A stretch of 64,000 bases of DNA from Rhodoblastus sp963703385 (GTDB taxonomy: Bacteria; Pseudomonadota; Alphaproteobacteria; Rhizobiales; Beijerinckiaceae). The stretch is from assembly GCA_963703385.1 (NCBI GenBank), contig OY969816.1:372001-436000 (forward strand), in the 5' to 3' direction. Positions 25,294 to 35,122 of the stretch are shown piece after piece. The position numbers and the translations under genes are program-made. Below the pieces are notes generated by a model. That model saw nothing but the letters and a program-made list of their open reading frames with translations, had not been told where the DNA came from and searched no databases. Each line of letters starts with the position of its first letter. The first letter of the stretch is position 1.

Positions 25294-26240
25294 CCTCAGT
25301 CGCCCCGGCGCCCGTTGGGGCGGGACCAGATGAGTGAGTAGCCTTCGCCATCTTCGTCATCGAAGAGGTTGGCGTAGATGGGGGCGTTAAAGCTCGGATC
25401 GTCGAGCTTGAGGCCGAGATATTCGCGACCCTCGCTGGAGCGTTTGGACCAGGCGGCTCCGATTTCGGCCCTACCGACCGCCACGCGGTGGCTGGGGGCG
25501 TTTTCGCCGGTGGCGCGCAGGTCGGGGACGATGCGCACGCCCTTGGCCTGGACGCTGAGGGTGACGATTTCGCCGGTGAACTCGTTCGAGCCGGTCTTCT
25601 TGAATGTGCCGATGGTCGCCATGTTAAGTCTCCGTTTTCCGTGTTCGAGCCCGCACCATGCGGCCTCGATGGCGATCGATGGGCCGGAGGCGACCGACGC
25701 CGCATCGCTTGCGACCGAAGCAAAGCGGAGGACGGCTAAGGAGAACTTTCTTGCCGCGCGAGGAATGGCGGCTTCAGCCGGCAGGGGAAGAAAGTTTGAC
25801 GCCGCCGTTGCGGCATAGGCGGTCGAGGCTTCAGCCGGCCTTCGGCCAGATCAGCCCATTGAAGAGGCCGTTTGGAGCGCTCGCCAACGGATTTGGAACG
25901 GAGACAATGGCGGCTTTCCGCGACCGGAAAGAGAACTTGCGCCGATGAACCATCGGCTTCGTCTTCTCTCCCGGCTGGCGTGCGTGTGCTTCTCCATCGC
26001 GGTTCCTCGCAACCGTAACGCCCGCTCCCATATGCTGTCTGGCCGAGTGACAGATCCGTCCGTCATCGTTTCCAACGCTCCGCCGGGGACGCACATTCGC
26101 GGTTGCGGCTCGATCCGCTTTCATCGCCCCTTCACCATGCCGCTGACGAGGGTGCTGGCGCAGACATCGCCCTCTCTGGCCGTGCCGACGGCGGTGGTGA
26201 TCGTCAGGCCCGTGCGAGCCCCTGGCCCGGAGGGGTGTTG
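25294..26240. repeat. Duplicated DUF736 unit, right copy
   Basis: Second copy of the unit at 22782-23765, offset 2512 bases. The coding part is nearly identical; the part beyond 25966 is diverged. The 581 bases 25623-26203 hold no gene but are conserved between copies, including the motif at 25715-25731. Confidence 0.85.
25296..25622 (-). CDS. DUF736 protein (copy C)
   Basis: 108 residues with the same amino-acid sequence as copy B; only a few silent differences are seen. A GC hairpin (about 25262-25284) lies after the stop, similar in shape but not in sequence to that of copy B. The conserved upstream non-coding region suggests that the leader is functional or that duplication was recent. 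The protein's role is unknown. Confidence 0.92.
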   Translation of the reverse strand: MATIGTFKKTGSNEFTGEIVTLSVQAKGVRIVPDLRATGENAPSHRVAVGRAEIGAAWSKRSSEGREYLGLKLDDPSFNAPIYANLFDDEDGEGYSLIWSRPNGRRGD

Positions 26241-26644
26241 GCCGCCAATCCCGCCACGCGCATGAATGCCGTTGCGCCGACCGCGACAGCCCCGACCATC
26301 GAGAACATGATCTGCCAGGCTTCGGAAGGCATGGCGTGTTTCACGACGCCATGCGTGGCGTGATAACCGGCAAGCGCGGCAGGAGCGACGAAAATGAGCG
26401 CGATCAGCATTCGCGCCCAGAGCGGTTGCACGACAATCAGCAGGAATTGCCCGACGCCGAGCGTGAGCGCCGCGCCGACGAGCCCGACGAAGATGGCGCC
26501 GAGCGAACCCGCGCCCGTGTGATAGGCCCACAGACCGAGGCTGACGCCGGCGAAAAACGGCAACGCGAATACGGCGAGCGTGAACAGCAGCCAGCAGAAA
26601 AAGCCGATGGCTGCGAGGGACAGAATAATGCTGAGAATGATCAT
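26204..26644 (-). CDS. Polytopic membrane protein of the element, unknown role
   Basis: 146 residues from ATG 26644 with GGAAGG seven bases upstream. Four or five hydrophobic segments: IILSIILSLAAIGFFCWLLF, a Gly/Ala-rich one (GAIFVGLVGAALTLGVGQFL), MLIALIFVAPAALAGY and IMFSMVGAVAVGATAF. No transporter signature. Such proteins are common near DUF736 genes on these elements. A remnant of a second copy is at 23730-23785. Confidence 0.72.
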   Translation of the reverse strand: MIILSIILSLAAIGFFCWLLFTLAVFALPFFAGVSLGLWAYHTGAGSLGAIFVGLVGAALTLGVGQFLLIVVQPLWARMLIALIFVAPAALAGYHATHGVVKHAMPSEAWQIMFSMVGAVAVGATAFMRVAGLAANTPPGQGLARA

Positions 26645-26789
26645 GGTGGCGCCTTCCGAAAGAAATGCTCTGACGGTCGCGCCTTCCACCACCACCACGG
26701 CGCGACGGTAATCATAGCAAAGGATGAAGTGCGACGGGAGTGAAAGCCGGAAAGGTTTCCTCTCCCGTCGCGGCGGTCCGGTTCGCCCG

Positions 26790-26957
26790 TCATGGGGAGA
26801 AGGGATCTATTTCGCTTACGATCATGGACTGCTCGCCGTCGTATTCGTTGGCGGGAGAAACGCCGAACGTGCCGTCGCCGGCGCGGAAGATGACGATGAC
26901 GACCATCAGGGTGGTGGCGAGACTGAAAGCGAAGGCGTGAGCCTCGTTGAGGGACAT
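26790..26957 (-). CDS. Small single-pass membrane protein
   Basis: 55 residues from ATG 26957, with AGGAG eight bases upstream. One hydrophobic segment (FAFSLATTLMVVIVIFRAG) followed by an acidic polar tail. No family recognised. It starts shortly after a short copy (26973-26984) of the GCGAAGCGGAGG motif found in other leaders of the element. Confidence 0.5.
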   Translation of the reverse strand: MSLNEAHAFAFSLATTLMVVIVIFRAGDGTFGVSPANEYDGEQSMIVSEIDPFSP

Positions 26958-27236
26958 CGATCCGGCTCCTGTGCGAAGCGGAGGACCATCCCCCGCTGAC
27001 AGGCGCCCGATGTGTTCGGCGGAGGGCCGCAATCACCGTGAAGGCGAAGCCGAGAGCGGCGGCACGCAAAGCGTAGCCGAGCCTTTATGGCTTGATGGCG
27101 CCAGGCCCTCGGCCGGACCAAGGATCAGCGCAATTGAAGCGGGGGTGTCATCCGTTCAGGAAACCGAGGTGATCGCTCGTCACGACGGTCATTTTCGCCG
27201 GTCCGCCCTGTCCACCCCTGCTGCCGTAGCAGATCG

Positions 27237-27659
27237 TCAGCGCTCGGCTTTCCAGGGATCGATGACGTCCATGCCGGCGGCGTCGAATGCGCTGGTATCG
27301 CGCGCGGCGACGACGAATCCCCTGGAGGCTGCGATCGCCGCGATGTAGCCGTCGGGTGTCGGAAAACCTCTCCCAGCCGCGCGGGCTTTGACGGCGAGGT
27401 TGGCGTGGTGTCGCGCCGCATCGATGTCGAACGGCAGGACGCGATCTGCAAACAACTCCATCACGCCGTCCAAGGCGTCGGCGAGCTTGTCCTTGCGCTT
27501 GCCTTCAGGAAGCGCGCCAATTCCGAACATCAGTTCGGCGATGGTGACGCTGGAAAGATAGAGCGTCTCCACCGCCTGTTCATCGAGCCATTGGCGGACG
27601 GCGGAATCCGGCTCAGGCTTCATCGCCTCGGAGACGACATTGGTGTCGAGCAGGATCAT
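27237..27659 (-). CDS. PIN-domain ribonuclease toxin, VapC/FitB-like
   Basis: 140 residues. The PIN core is complete: MILLDTNVVSE (first Asp), SSVTIAELMFGIG (Glu), FDIDAARHHANL (Asp) and TPDGYIAAIAASRGFVVAAR (Asp). PIN toxins cut RNA, typically tRNA or rRNA. The start ATG 27659 overlaps the antitoxin stop (ATGA), the normal order antitoxin then toxin. It belongs to the FitAB/VapBC group. Confidence 0.93.
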   Translation of the reverse strand: MILLDTNVVSEAMKPEPDSAVRQWLDEQAVETLYLSSVTIAELMFGIGALPEGKRKDKLADALDGVMELFADRVLPFDIDAARHHANLAVKARAAGRGFPTPDGYIAAIAASRGFVVAARDTSAFDAAGMDVIDPWKAER

Positions 27660-27910
27660 CCGAAGTGCAGCGGTTCTGCGGGGTTACGGTCGCGGGCCTG
27701 TTCGAGGGCTTCGACGTCGGCGTTGGTCAGGCCGATCTTGCGGCTCATCTCCGCCAGCGCGGAGCCGAGACGCAGCCGGCCCTCCGGTCGCACGGCGGCT
27801 TCCAGGATGGCGCGCATTTCCGCTTCCGTGCTGCGATTGTGCTGCGCCGCCCGGACCTTCAGGGCGCGGTGCGCCTCGTCGGACAGGTTGCGAATGGTCA
27901 CGGCCGCCAT
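27656..27910 (-). CDS. FitA-like RHH antitoxin
   Basis: 84 residues. The N-terminus AAVTIRNLSDEAHRALKVRA then HNRSTEAEMRAILEAAV is a ribbon-helix-helix as in FitA. The C-terminal tail would wrap the PIN toxin. It binds the promoter of the pair; AT-rich sequence with TAGCGTTGCTATC-like half sites lies just upstream (27911-27960). Confidence 0.9.
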   Translation of the reverse strand: MAAVTIRNLSDEAHRALKVRAAQHNRSTEAEMRAILEAAVRPEGRLRLGSALAEMSRKIGLTNADVEALEQARDRNPAEPLHFG

Positions 27911-27991
27911 GATAGCGTCACCCGGTGAATCGATAGCGTTGCTATCAAAATAGCATTATGATGGCAATTTACAAGGGTGATCAGACGGCGC

Positions 27992-28918
27992 TTACGCGCC
28001 GCCCTTGCCGAACCGATAAACCGGAATACCCAGCTTGCGGGCCTTGTCGGCGAGATTGTCCTGAATGCCTGTGCCGGGAAAGACGATGACGCCGATCGGC
28101 ATGACGGCCAGCATCTGGTCGTTGCGCTTGAAGGGCGCGGCCTTGGCGTGCTTGGTCCAGTCGGGCTTGAAGGCGATCTGCGGCACCTTGCGCGTATCGG
28201 CCCAGCGCGCGGCGATCTTCTCGGCGCCTTTGGGCGACCCGCCGTGCATCAGCACCATGTCGGAGTGCTTGGCGTGGACCTGATCGAGCTTGGCCCAGAT
28301 CAGCTTGTGGTCGGCGCTGTCGCCGCCGGAGAAGGCGATTTTCGGTCCGGCGGGCAATAGCACTTCGGTCTCGGCGCGGCGTTTGGCGGCGAGGAAGTCG
28401 CGGCTGTCGATCATGGCCGAGGTGAAATTGCGATGATTGACCTTGGAGCCGGCGCGCGGTTTCCAGCTCGATCCGGTGTGCCGTTCGAAGTGATCGGCGG
28501 CCTGGTCGCGCATAAGCTCGAATGCGTCGCGGCGTTCGATGAGCGTCTGCCCCTGGGCAATGAGGCGCTCCAGTTCGACGGATTTGACCTCGCTGCCGTC
28601 CTGTTCGCGCTGGCCGCGGCGCTGCGTCTGCTCGTTGTCGTCCAGTTCGCGTTCGATTCGGTCAGTGGCGCGGTGGAAGAGGTTGACGGTCGACCAGAGG
28701 AGATCGTCGATGTCGGGTTCGAGGCGCGTGTCTGCAAGTGTCGAGATCAGGGCGTCGAAGATGTCGGCGATGGCGCCGGCGACGCGGTTTCCCTCGGGGA
28801 GCGGTCGGGGATCGGGTTCGTCAGCGAAGGGACGATAGCCGTAGAGTTGAAGCTCCTGCAAGACATGCTCGGTCGGAGAAGAGTTGTGGTGAGGCTCGAA
28901 GTCGTCATGCTCGCTCAT
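27992..28918 (-). CDS. DUF2493 (SLOG-like) protein
   Basis: 308 residues from ATG 28918. The N-terminal half is acidic and helical (DDLLWSTVNLFHRATDRIER), with no known domain. The C-terminal half has the DUF2493/YspA pattern: KIAFSGGDSADHKLIWAKLD, MVLMHGGSPKGAEKIAARWA and VIVFPGTGIQDNLADKARKL, a Rossmann-like SLOG fold that binds a nucleotide-type ligand. This gene is a standard neighbour of the Toprim and strawberry-notch genes on alphaproteobacterial elements. Role unknown. Confidence 0.88.
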   Translation of the reverse strand: MSEHDDFEPHHNSSPTEHVLQELQLYGYRPFADEPDPRPLPEGNRVAGAIADIFDALISTLADTRLEPDIDDLLWSTVNLFHRATDRIERELDDNEQTQRRGQREQDGSEVKSVELERLIAQGQTLIERRDAFELMRDQAADHFERHTGSSWKPRAGSKVNHRNFTSAMIDSRDFLAAKRRAETEVLLPAGPKIAFSGGDSADHKLIWAKLDQVHAKHSDMVLMHGGSPKGAEKIAARWADTRKVPQIAFKPDWTKHAKAAPFKRNDQMLAVMPIGVIVFPGTGIQDNLADKARKLGIPVYRFGKGGA

Positions 28919-29004
28919 GGGATGCTCCGTCGATTGGACCGCGACCATCGCGGCCTTCTGGCGACGAAAGCCCACGGGCGGCATGGCCCGGCACCCGGAG
29001 CGCC

Positions 29005-29053
29005 CGGCATGATCCCCGAAAGTGGGTTCCGGTTTCGGGATAAGATCATGCCG
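29005..29053. repeat. Rhizobiales-type palindromic intergenic repeat
   Basis: CGGCATGATC at 29005-29014 pairs with GATCATGCCG at 29044-29053, and an inner CCCGAAA/TTTCGGG pair forms a second stem. It resembles dispersed palindromic units seen in many Rhizobiales genomes. It lies in the 373-base gap 28919-29291, which otherwise shows only the leader motif at 29070-29086 and an 11-of-12 inverted repeat around 29095-29155. Confidence 0.7.
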
Positions 29054-29291
29054 AGAAGAGCGCGCAGGGCCGAAGCGAAGCGGAGGATGGCGAAGGCCGG
29101 CTATTTTGTTTCGCGATGGAAAGCGGCTCGTGAGAGACGCGCCGGAAAATAGTCGGCCGCAGCCATTGCCGGGCCGGGCCGTTTGTGGGCCGATCGCCCT
29201 CTCGAAGGCCCTGGCGCGGTCCTCTGATCGACGGATGAACGCATCCAGCGCGCATGATGACGGCGGTTTCCTCCGCCTTCCTCGTTGCCGG

Positions 29292-30329
29292 CTATGCTGC
29301 CTGGGCGATGAAACGGGCGACATCCTGCGGGGCGAGCTGCACCCGGACGTTGGCCCGGAGCGCGTCGATGGCGAGGCGCCGAAGATCCTCGTTGAAGTCC
29401 CCGAATATCGGCGAGAGCGTGATCGCCTCGATCCCGGCCGCGTTCGCCCGTTCGGTCAACGCTGCCGTCGCGCCATCTCCCGCCGGATCGTGGTCGCGGA
29501 CGATATAGAGCCGGCGCAGCATGTCGGGAAAGAGAATGGCGGCGAGATGCGCCGCGGACAATGCGGCTGCCGTCGCCATGCCGGGAACGACCTCACGCAC
29601 CGACAGGACGCTTTCGATGCCTTCGCCCGCCGCCATCACTTCGCCGGGAATGGCGAAGCGGACTGAGTGCCCAAGCAGATCGCCCATCGCCTTGCGCTGG
29701 ATGTCGATCGGCGCCTTGTCGGAGCCGTCGGGCGCGAGCCAGGTGCGGTGCGCGCCGGTGATCCGACCGGCAAGATCGGTGACGGCGGCGACCAGCGCCG
29801 GCCACGTCTCGGTCGAGCCATGCTCATCGGGGCGATAATAGCAGCGGGGGTGGAAACGGAGGTTTCCGGTTCCGTGCAAAGCCGTGATGCCGCGTTTGCG
29901 CAGATACTTTTCTGCGAGGGTGCCGCCGATCGGCCGCGACATGGCGAACAGCCGCCGCGCCGCTTCAGATGAACCCGATTGCGCTGGCGTACTGGCATGC
30001 TTATTCGGGCGCTCCGATTCGGGATGCGGCAAACTGAGAAAACGCCTTGCTTCCTCCGCGACCTCGGCGAAGTCGATGAGGCCGAGAGATTCGCGGATCA
30101 CGTCGAGCAGGTCGCCACGCTCGGACGTCGCGGCGTCCTGCCACTTGCCGGCAGGGCCTTTGGGCGAATCCTTGAGCCGCACGAACATCGAGCGGCCCGG
30201 CGTGTTGCGCACATCGCCGACTTGCCAATAATTTCCATGGCGGCGGCCGGCGTAGAGATAACGGCGGCACACGGCCTCGGCCTGTCGGCCAAGACGCTGC
30301 GCCAGATCGGAAGCGTCGAGACGCGCCAT
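29292..30329 (-). CDS. Toprim-domain protein (DUF7146 type)
   Basis: 345 residues from ATG 30329, which shares one base with the stop of the upstream gene. N-terminal region: ARLDASDLAQRLGRQAEAVC then YWQVGDVRNTPGRSMFVRL, a CHC2-like part without the zinc cysteines. Middle: RGITALHGTGNLRFHPRCYY. C-terminal Toprim: EVMAAGEGIESVLSVREV (Glu) and LYIVRDHDPAGDGATAAL (D-x-D). It resembles phage and element primases that copy single-stranded DNA after transfer, but lacks a visible polymerase core. Confidence 0.85.
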   Translation of the reverse strand: MARLDASDLAQRLGRQAEAVCRRYLYAGRRHGNYWQVGDVRNTPGRSMFVRLKDSPKGPAGKWQDAATSERGDLLDVIRESLGLIDFAEVAEEARRFLSLPHPESERPNKHASTPAQSGSSEAARRLFAMSRPIGGTLAEKYLRKRGITALHGTGNLRFHPRCYYRPDEHGSTETWPALVAAVTDLAGRITGAHRTWLAPDGSDKAPIDIQRKAMGDLLGHSVRFAIPGEVMAAGEGIESVLSVREVVPGMATAAALSAAHLAAILFPDMLRRLYIVRDHDPAGDGATAALTERANAAGIEAITLSPIFGDFNEDLRRLAIDALRANVRVQLAPQDVARFIAQAA

Positions 30330-33300
30330 CACGCTGCCTCCCGATCCGAGATGCGCGCGATCCTGTAGGTGTCGAGCAGCTTGCCGAGGACGGTCGGGCC
30401 GTTGGCGTCCACTGGGACAAAGAAGCGCAGCTTCCACGAAATGATCTCGGTGAAGAGGCCGTAAGCGCGAAGCCGCTCGCGTATCGCCTCGGTGAAGCCG
30501 GAGAGTTCGATGCGATTGGCGCCCATGACGCGGACGCGGCGAAGCTGGAGTCCTTCGGCAAGATCGAGGATGGTCCGCCCGTCGATCAGCGCGGCATGAG
30601 CATCCTCGGCTGACAGCTGCGCCGTCCCGGTGGTCGATGCGGCGTTCGCCGCCCATGCCGGCGACACGCGCCGTCCGATGATCCGCTCGCCGTCATCGGT
30701 CTGAAGCCGATAGACGCGCGTCGATTCGTTCGGCAGGCGTTTCCACACCGGCAGGAGCAACCCGCTGACGATGTGCAGCGTGCTTTCGGTGAAGGGCGGC
30801 ACGTCATCCAGTTCGCGCGTCCAGGCGAGCGAGAAGGTTTTGGGGTCGGCTTCCTCCCAATGGCTGTCGGCCATCGTTTTGAACGAGGCGTGATGGTGCT
30901 CCATCGGCCGGATCAGCCGAACGCGGCGTTCGATTTCGCCGTCGTCGAGCATAATGGATGGCGCGGGAACCTGAACGGCGGCACGGCCCGATTTGGCGTT
31001 GACCAGCAGCTTGCCCTGACCATCGGCGAGCCAGGCAAGCGCGTCATCGAGCGTGATCGGCCGGTTGCGGCGCTTTTCGGCAATGGTCAGCAAACGGGCT
31101 TCCGCGCCCGTCGCCGGGTGGGTGTAAATGGTCTTTCGGTCGGTGACGACAAAGCTCTCGGCCGTGAGCGTTTCCAGTCCGATGTCATAGACGCCGCTGG
31201 CGATCGCGCCCTGCACCTTGGCGTCGAGCAATTGCTCGAAGGCGGTGAAGAGGATGCCCTGAAGCTCGATGGTGAGCGCCAGCAGGCGGTTGAGGAACGT
31301 CGTGATCGGCGGCAGTTCGTCCTTGACGCCGTTCGCATCCATCAGCTTCAGGCCGGCGGCGGTCTCGAAGCGTTCGAGCGAGCAGCCCTCGATCTTGCCG
31401 CGGACGATCAGGAGATAAAGCTGGCGCAGGGCATCGCGGGCATAAGGACTTTCGAGATTATCCTCGGGGCGGAACAGACCCTGGCCGCCGGTCTGGCGCT
31501 GCCCGCGCGTGATGGCGCCGAGGGTGTCGAGCCGTCGGGCGATGGTCGAAAGGAAGCGTTTTTCCGCCTTCACGTCGGTGGCGATCGGCCGGAACAGCGG
31601 CGGCTGCGCCTGATTGGTGCGGTTGGTGCGCCCCAGGCCCTGAATGGCGGCGTCGGCCTTCCAGCCCGGTTCGAGCAGGTAATGAACGCGCAGACGCTGG
31701 TTCTTCGCCGACAGGTCCGCGTGATAGCTTCGCCCGGTGCCGCCGGCGTCGGAGAACACGAGGATGCGTTTCACGTCATCCATGAAGGCGGCGGTCTCGG
31801 CGAGGTTCGCGGACGGCGCGCGATTCTCGACGGCGAGGCGGTCGCCCATACCGCCCGCGCTCGCCTTGCGCACGATGCGGCGGGAGCGACCCGTCACCTC
31901 AGCCACCATATCCGTGCCGAAGCGTTGCACGATCTGGTCCAGCGCGCCGGGAACGGGCGGCAGCGACGCGAGCCGCTCGATCAATTCATCACGGCGGGCG
32001 ACGGCTTCCCGGCATTCGACCCGCTGGCCGTCGCGAAAGACGGGCCGGGATGAGAGATTGCCCTCGCTGTCGGTAAACGGCTCATAGAGCTGCACCGGGA
32101 AGGAATGTTGAAGGTACGATAAAACAAATTCACGCGGAGAGAGGTCAATGGAAAGATCGTTCCACTCCTCGGTCGGGATCTCGGCGAGGCGGCGCTCCAT
32201 GAGCGCTTCGCCGGTCGAGACGATCTGAACGACAGCGGCGTGACCTTCCTCCAGATCGCGGCTGATCGAGCGGATCAGGGTTGCCGCCTTCATACTGGTG
32301 AGCAGATGGCCGAAGAAACGCTGCTTGGTCGAACTCGAACGCCGAGCGGGCGGCGGCCTTGGCCTGCCGGTTCAGCGTGCCGCCACCACGATCAGGGCTG
32401 CCGGTGATGTTGGCGGCTTCCATCGCTGCGGCGAGGTGGTTGTGGATGATGCCGAAGGCGCCCGCATATGCGTCATAGATGCGGCGCTGTTCGTCGGTGA
32501 GTGCGTGCTCGACCAGTTCGTATTCCACGCCATCATAAGAGAGCGAGCGCGAGGTGTAGAGGCCGAGCGAGCGAAGATCGCGCGCCAGCACCTCCATCGC
32601 CGCGACGCCGCCGTCCTCGATGGCGGTCGACGAATTCGGCGCGGGTGGCGAAGGGAAAATCCTCGCCGCCCCACAGGCCAAGCCTTTGGGCATAGGCGAG
32701 ATTGTGGACCGTGGTTGCGCCGGTCGCCGACACATAGACGACGCGGGCGTCCGGTAGCGCATGTTGCAAGCGAAGCCCGGCGCGCCCCTGTTGCGAGGGG
32801 GCGACGTCGCCGCGTTCGCTCTTGCCGCCGCCGGCGTTCTGCATGGCATGGCTTTCGTCGAAAATGATCACGCCGTCGAAGTCGGCGCCCAACCAATCGA
32901 CGATCTGGCGCACGCGCGAAACCTTTTCTCCACGGTCGTCGGACCGTAGCGTGGCGTAGGTCGCAAATAGGACGCCTTCCGACAGCGTGATCGGCTTGCC
33001 TTGCGGGAAGCGCGACAATGGCGTGACCAGCAGGCGCTCCATGGCGAGCGCCGACCAGTCGCGCTGCGCATCCTCGATCAGCTTGTCGGATTTGCTGATC
33101 CACACCGCCTTGCGGCGTCCCTGAAGCCAGTTGTCGAGAATGACGCCGGCGGACTGGCGACCCTTGCCGGCGCCGGTGCCGTCGCCGAGCATGAAGCCGC
33201 GGCGAAAGCGCACGGCGTTTGCGGCGTCGGCCGGAGCGGCGCTCACGCTGTCCCAGGTCGCATCGACGATCCAAGATCCGGCGAGATGCGCGCCATGCGC

Positions 33301-34677
33301 CTCGCCGGCATAGATCACTGTCTCCAATTGGGCGTCCGAGAGCAGCGCCCGGATGTTCTCCGGTAGCATCGGCCGATAGCTGGGCTTCGGTGGCGCGATG
33401 CTCGCCATCGCGGCGGATTGCACCAGCCTGGTGGGGTGTGCCTGAGAGCCGGGAATACGGATCGACTGCAATCCGTATTCCTCATAGATCGCCTCGGTCA
33501 GGCGCGCGCCCTCGGGCGGCGTCCAGTCCACGGTGTCGTAGGCGAGTTCAACGCCCTCCGGGTCGATGGAGGAAAGCGCGGTCGGGCGTGCGGCGGCTGC
33601 GCGCGAGAGAGTGCCGCGCACGGTTTTCGGTGGCGCGGAGATCGACGCCGCCACAGCGGGCAGCGTGACAGGAAGGCGCGGCGGCACATGCGCAGCGATC
33701 CAGTCGAGCAGCGTGGCGACATCGGGCGCCATGCCTGGCGAAATCGGGAACAGGGTCGGATTGTCGGCGGGCAGCTTGTCGATGACGGTCAGCCGCGTCG
33801 GGAAGGTCGTACCGTGCCTGGCATAGACCGCGCCGGCGATCGCGGCGGTGAACACGACGCGTCCGCGCTCCTGCAAGCGGACAAAGGCGTCGCGCCAGTC
33901 CGGCATGTCCGGGCCGACATTGGCGCCGGTGATCGCAACCAGCCTGCCGCCGGGCGCGAGACGGTTCAGCGCCGAGGCGACATGCCGGAAACCGGCATCC
34001 TGCGCACGGCCCGCGACATGCGCCAGTGCCGAGAATGGCGGGTTCATCAGCACGACCGTGGGCACGGCGGAGGCGTCGAGATGATCGTCGATCTGCGCGG
34101 CGTCAAAGCGGGTGACGGAAATGGCCGGGAAGAGCGAGGTCAGCAGATCGGCGCGGATCTCGGCCAGTTCGTTGAGGAAGAGCGAGCCGCCGGCCGTCGC
34201 CGCGAGGATGGCGAGCAAGCCGGTTCCAGCCGAGGGCTCCAGCACGCGATCCGTCGGCGTGATCGCCGCCGCCGTCAGCGCGGCGAGGCCCAGCGGCAGC
34301 GGCGTCGAGAATTGCTGGAGCGCCTGACTCTCCTCGGAGCGGCGCGTGTGCGTCGGCAACAACCCGACGATCCGGGTGAGCACGGAAAGCCGCGCAGCCG
34401 GAGACGCGGCTTTGCGGAACAGCGCCTTTCCGTATTTGCGCAAGAAGAGGACGGTCGCGACCTCGCACGCCTCGTAGGCGGCCTTCCAGTCCCAGGCGCC
34501 GGCGGCGTCGGAGGCGCGATGAGCGGTTTCCATGGCGCGGCGCAGGAGGGCGGCGTCGATCCGTTCTCCGCGTTCGAGATGCGGAAGCAGCAATTCCGCA
34601 GCAGCAATAATGGCCGACGACGAGGTGAGCGAAAGCGACGCGGCCGGCGCGGCGGCCACGGAAGACAGGATGTTCAT
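30329..34677 (-). pseudogene. Methyltransferase/strawberry-notch helicase, two apparent frameshifts
   Basis: The intact protein would be about 1448 residues. From ATG 34677: methylase motif LEPSAGTGLLA (about 147-154) and NPPF (about 212), then the helicase with GDGTGAGKGRQ (about 498-508) and FDESHAMQNAGGGK (about 606). The frame is broken near 32630 (ATRAEFV then a shifted AIEDGGVAAMEVLARDL) and again near 32333 (AAARSAFE then a shifted TKQRFFGHLLTSMKAATLI). The last frame contains GGTGRSYHADL and GLGRTNRTNQAQPPLF, the C-terminal helicase domain. One base removed at each point restores the whole protein. It shares a leader with parB and the DUF932 gene. Confidence 0.85.
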
Positions 34678-34773
34678 GGAATGAAGCCTCAAGGAGGGCG
34701 GGACAGGACAAGCCCGCGCGACGCTCTCTCGGCCGCCCGGACTCATCCCGTTCCGGCGGACCTCTTCCTCTGA
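34678..34773 (-). promoter_or_regulatory. Conserved leader, copy 1 (strawberry-notch gene)
   Basis: Begins on the minus strand with TCAGAGGAAGAGG and continues through a GGCCGAGAGAG block to the gene start. The same arrangement occurs before the ParB-like gene (38077-38160) and, more diverged, before the DUF932 gene (40192-40274). Confidence 0.6.
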
Positions 34774-34825
34774 AAAGCCGGACATGAAAAAAGCGCCCGA
34801 CCGTGAGGTGGGCGCTCTTCAGGGT

Positions 34826-35122
34826 TTACTTCCGCTGTCCTTCGGCGATCTCGCAAGCGGTGAGCGCGCGCGCTTTGCGCATCAGATCATCGCCGCAGAT
34901 CGCGATGTGGCCGAAGAATCTCGCACAGGCGCCGTGCTCGACCCAATCGGCATAGGCGCAATATTCTCGGACATCGGGCCGGAAGGCCCGCATGTCACTG
35001 GCCCAATGGGGCTTGGGTTCAACGATGACGGTCATGCCATTTCGGGTTTCTGGCCATGGCAGCGTTCGTTCGTGCGGCGGATGTTCGCGGTCCGCTGCGA
35101 AGATGGTCTCCATTTCCATCAT
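34826..35122 (-). CDS. Hypothetical protein, 98 residues
   Basis: Start ATG 35122 overlaps the stop of the next gene (ATGA). Acidic and Trp/Cys-containing (MTVIVEPKPHWASDMRAF; YCAYADWVEHGACARFFGH). No known domain. It is the last gene of a three-gene coupled operon lying between the ParB-like gene and the strawberry-notch gene, a position usually filled by small unknown genes in these elements. Confidence 0.7.
   Translation of the reverse strand: MMEMETIFAADREHPPHERTLPWPETRNGMTVIVEPKPHWASDMRAFRPDVREYCAYADWVEHGACARFFGHIAICGDDLMRKARALTACEIAEGQRK

Noticed and set aside
34678..34773. Hammerhead-like ATGAGTCC in the strawberry-notch leader
   Set aside because: The rest of the hammerhead core is missing and the ParB-like gene leader lacks the motif.
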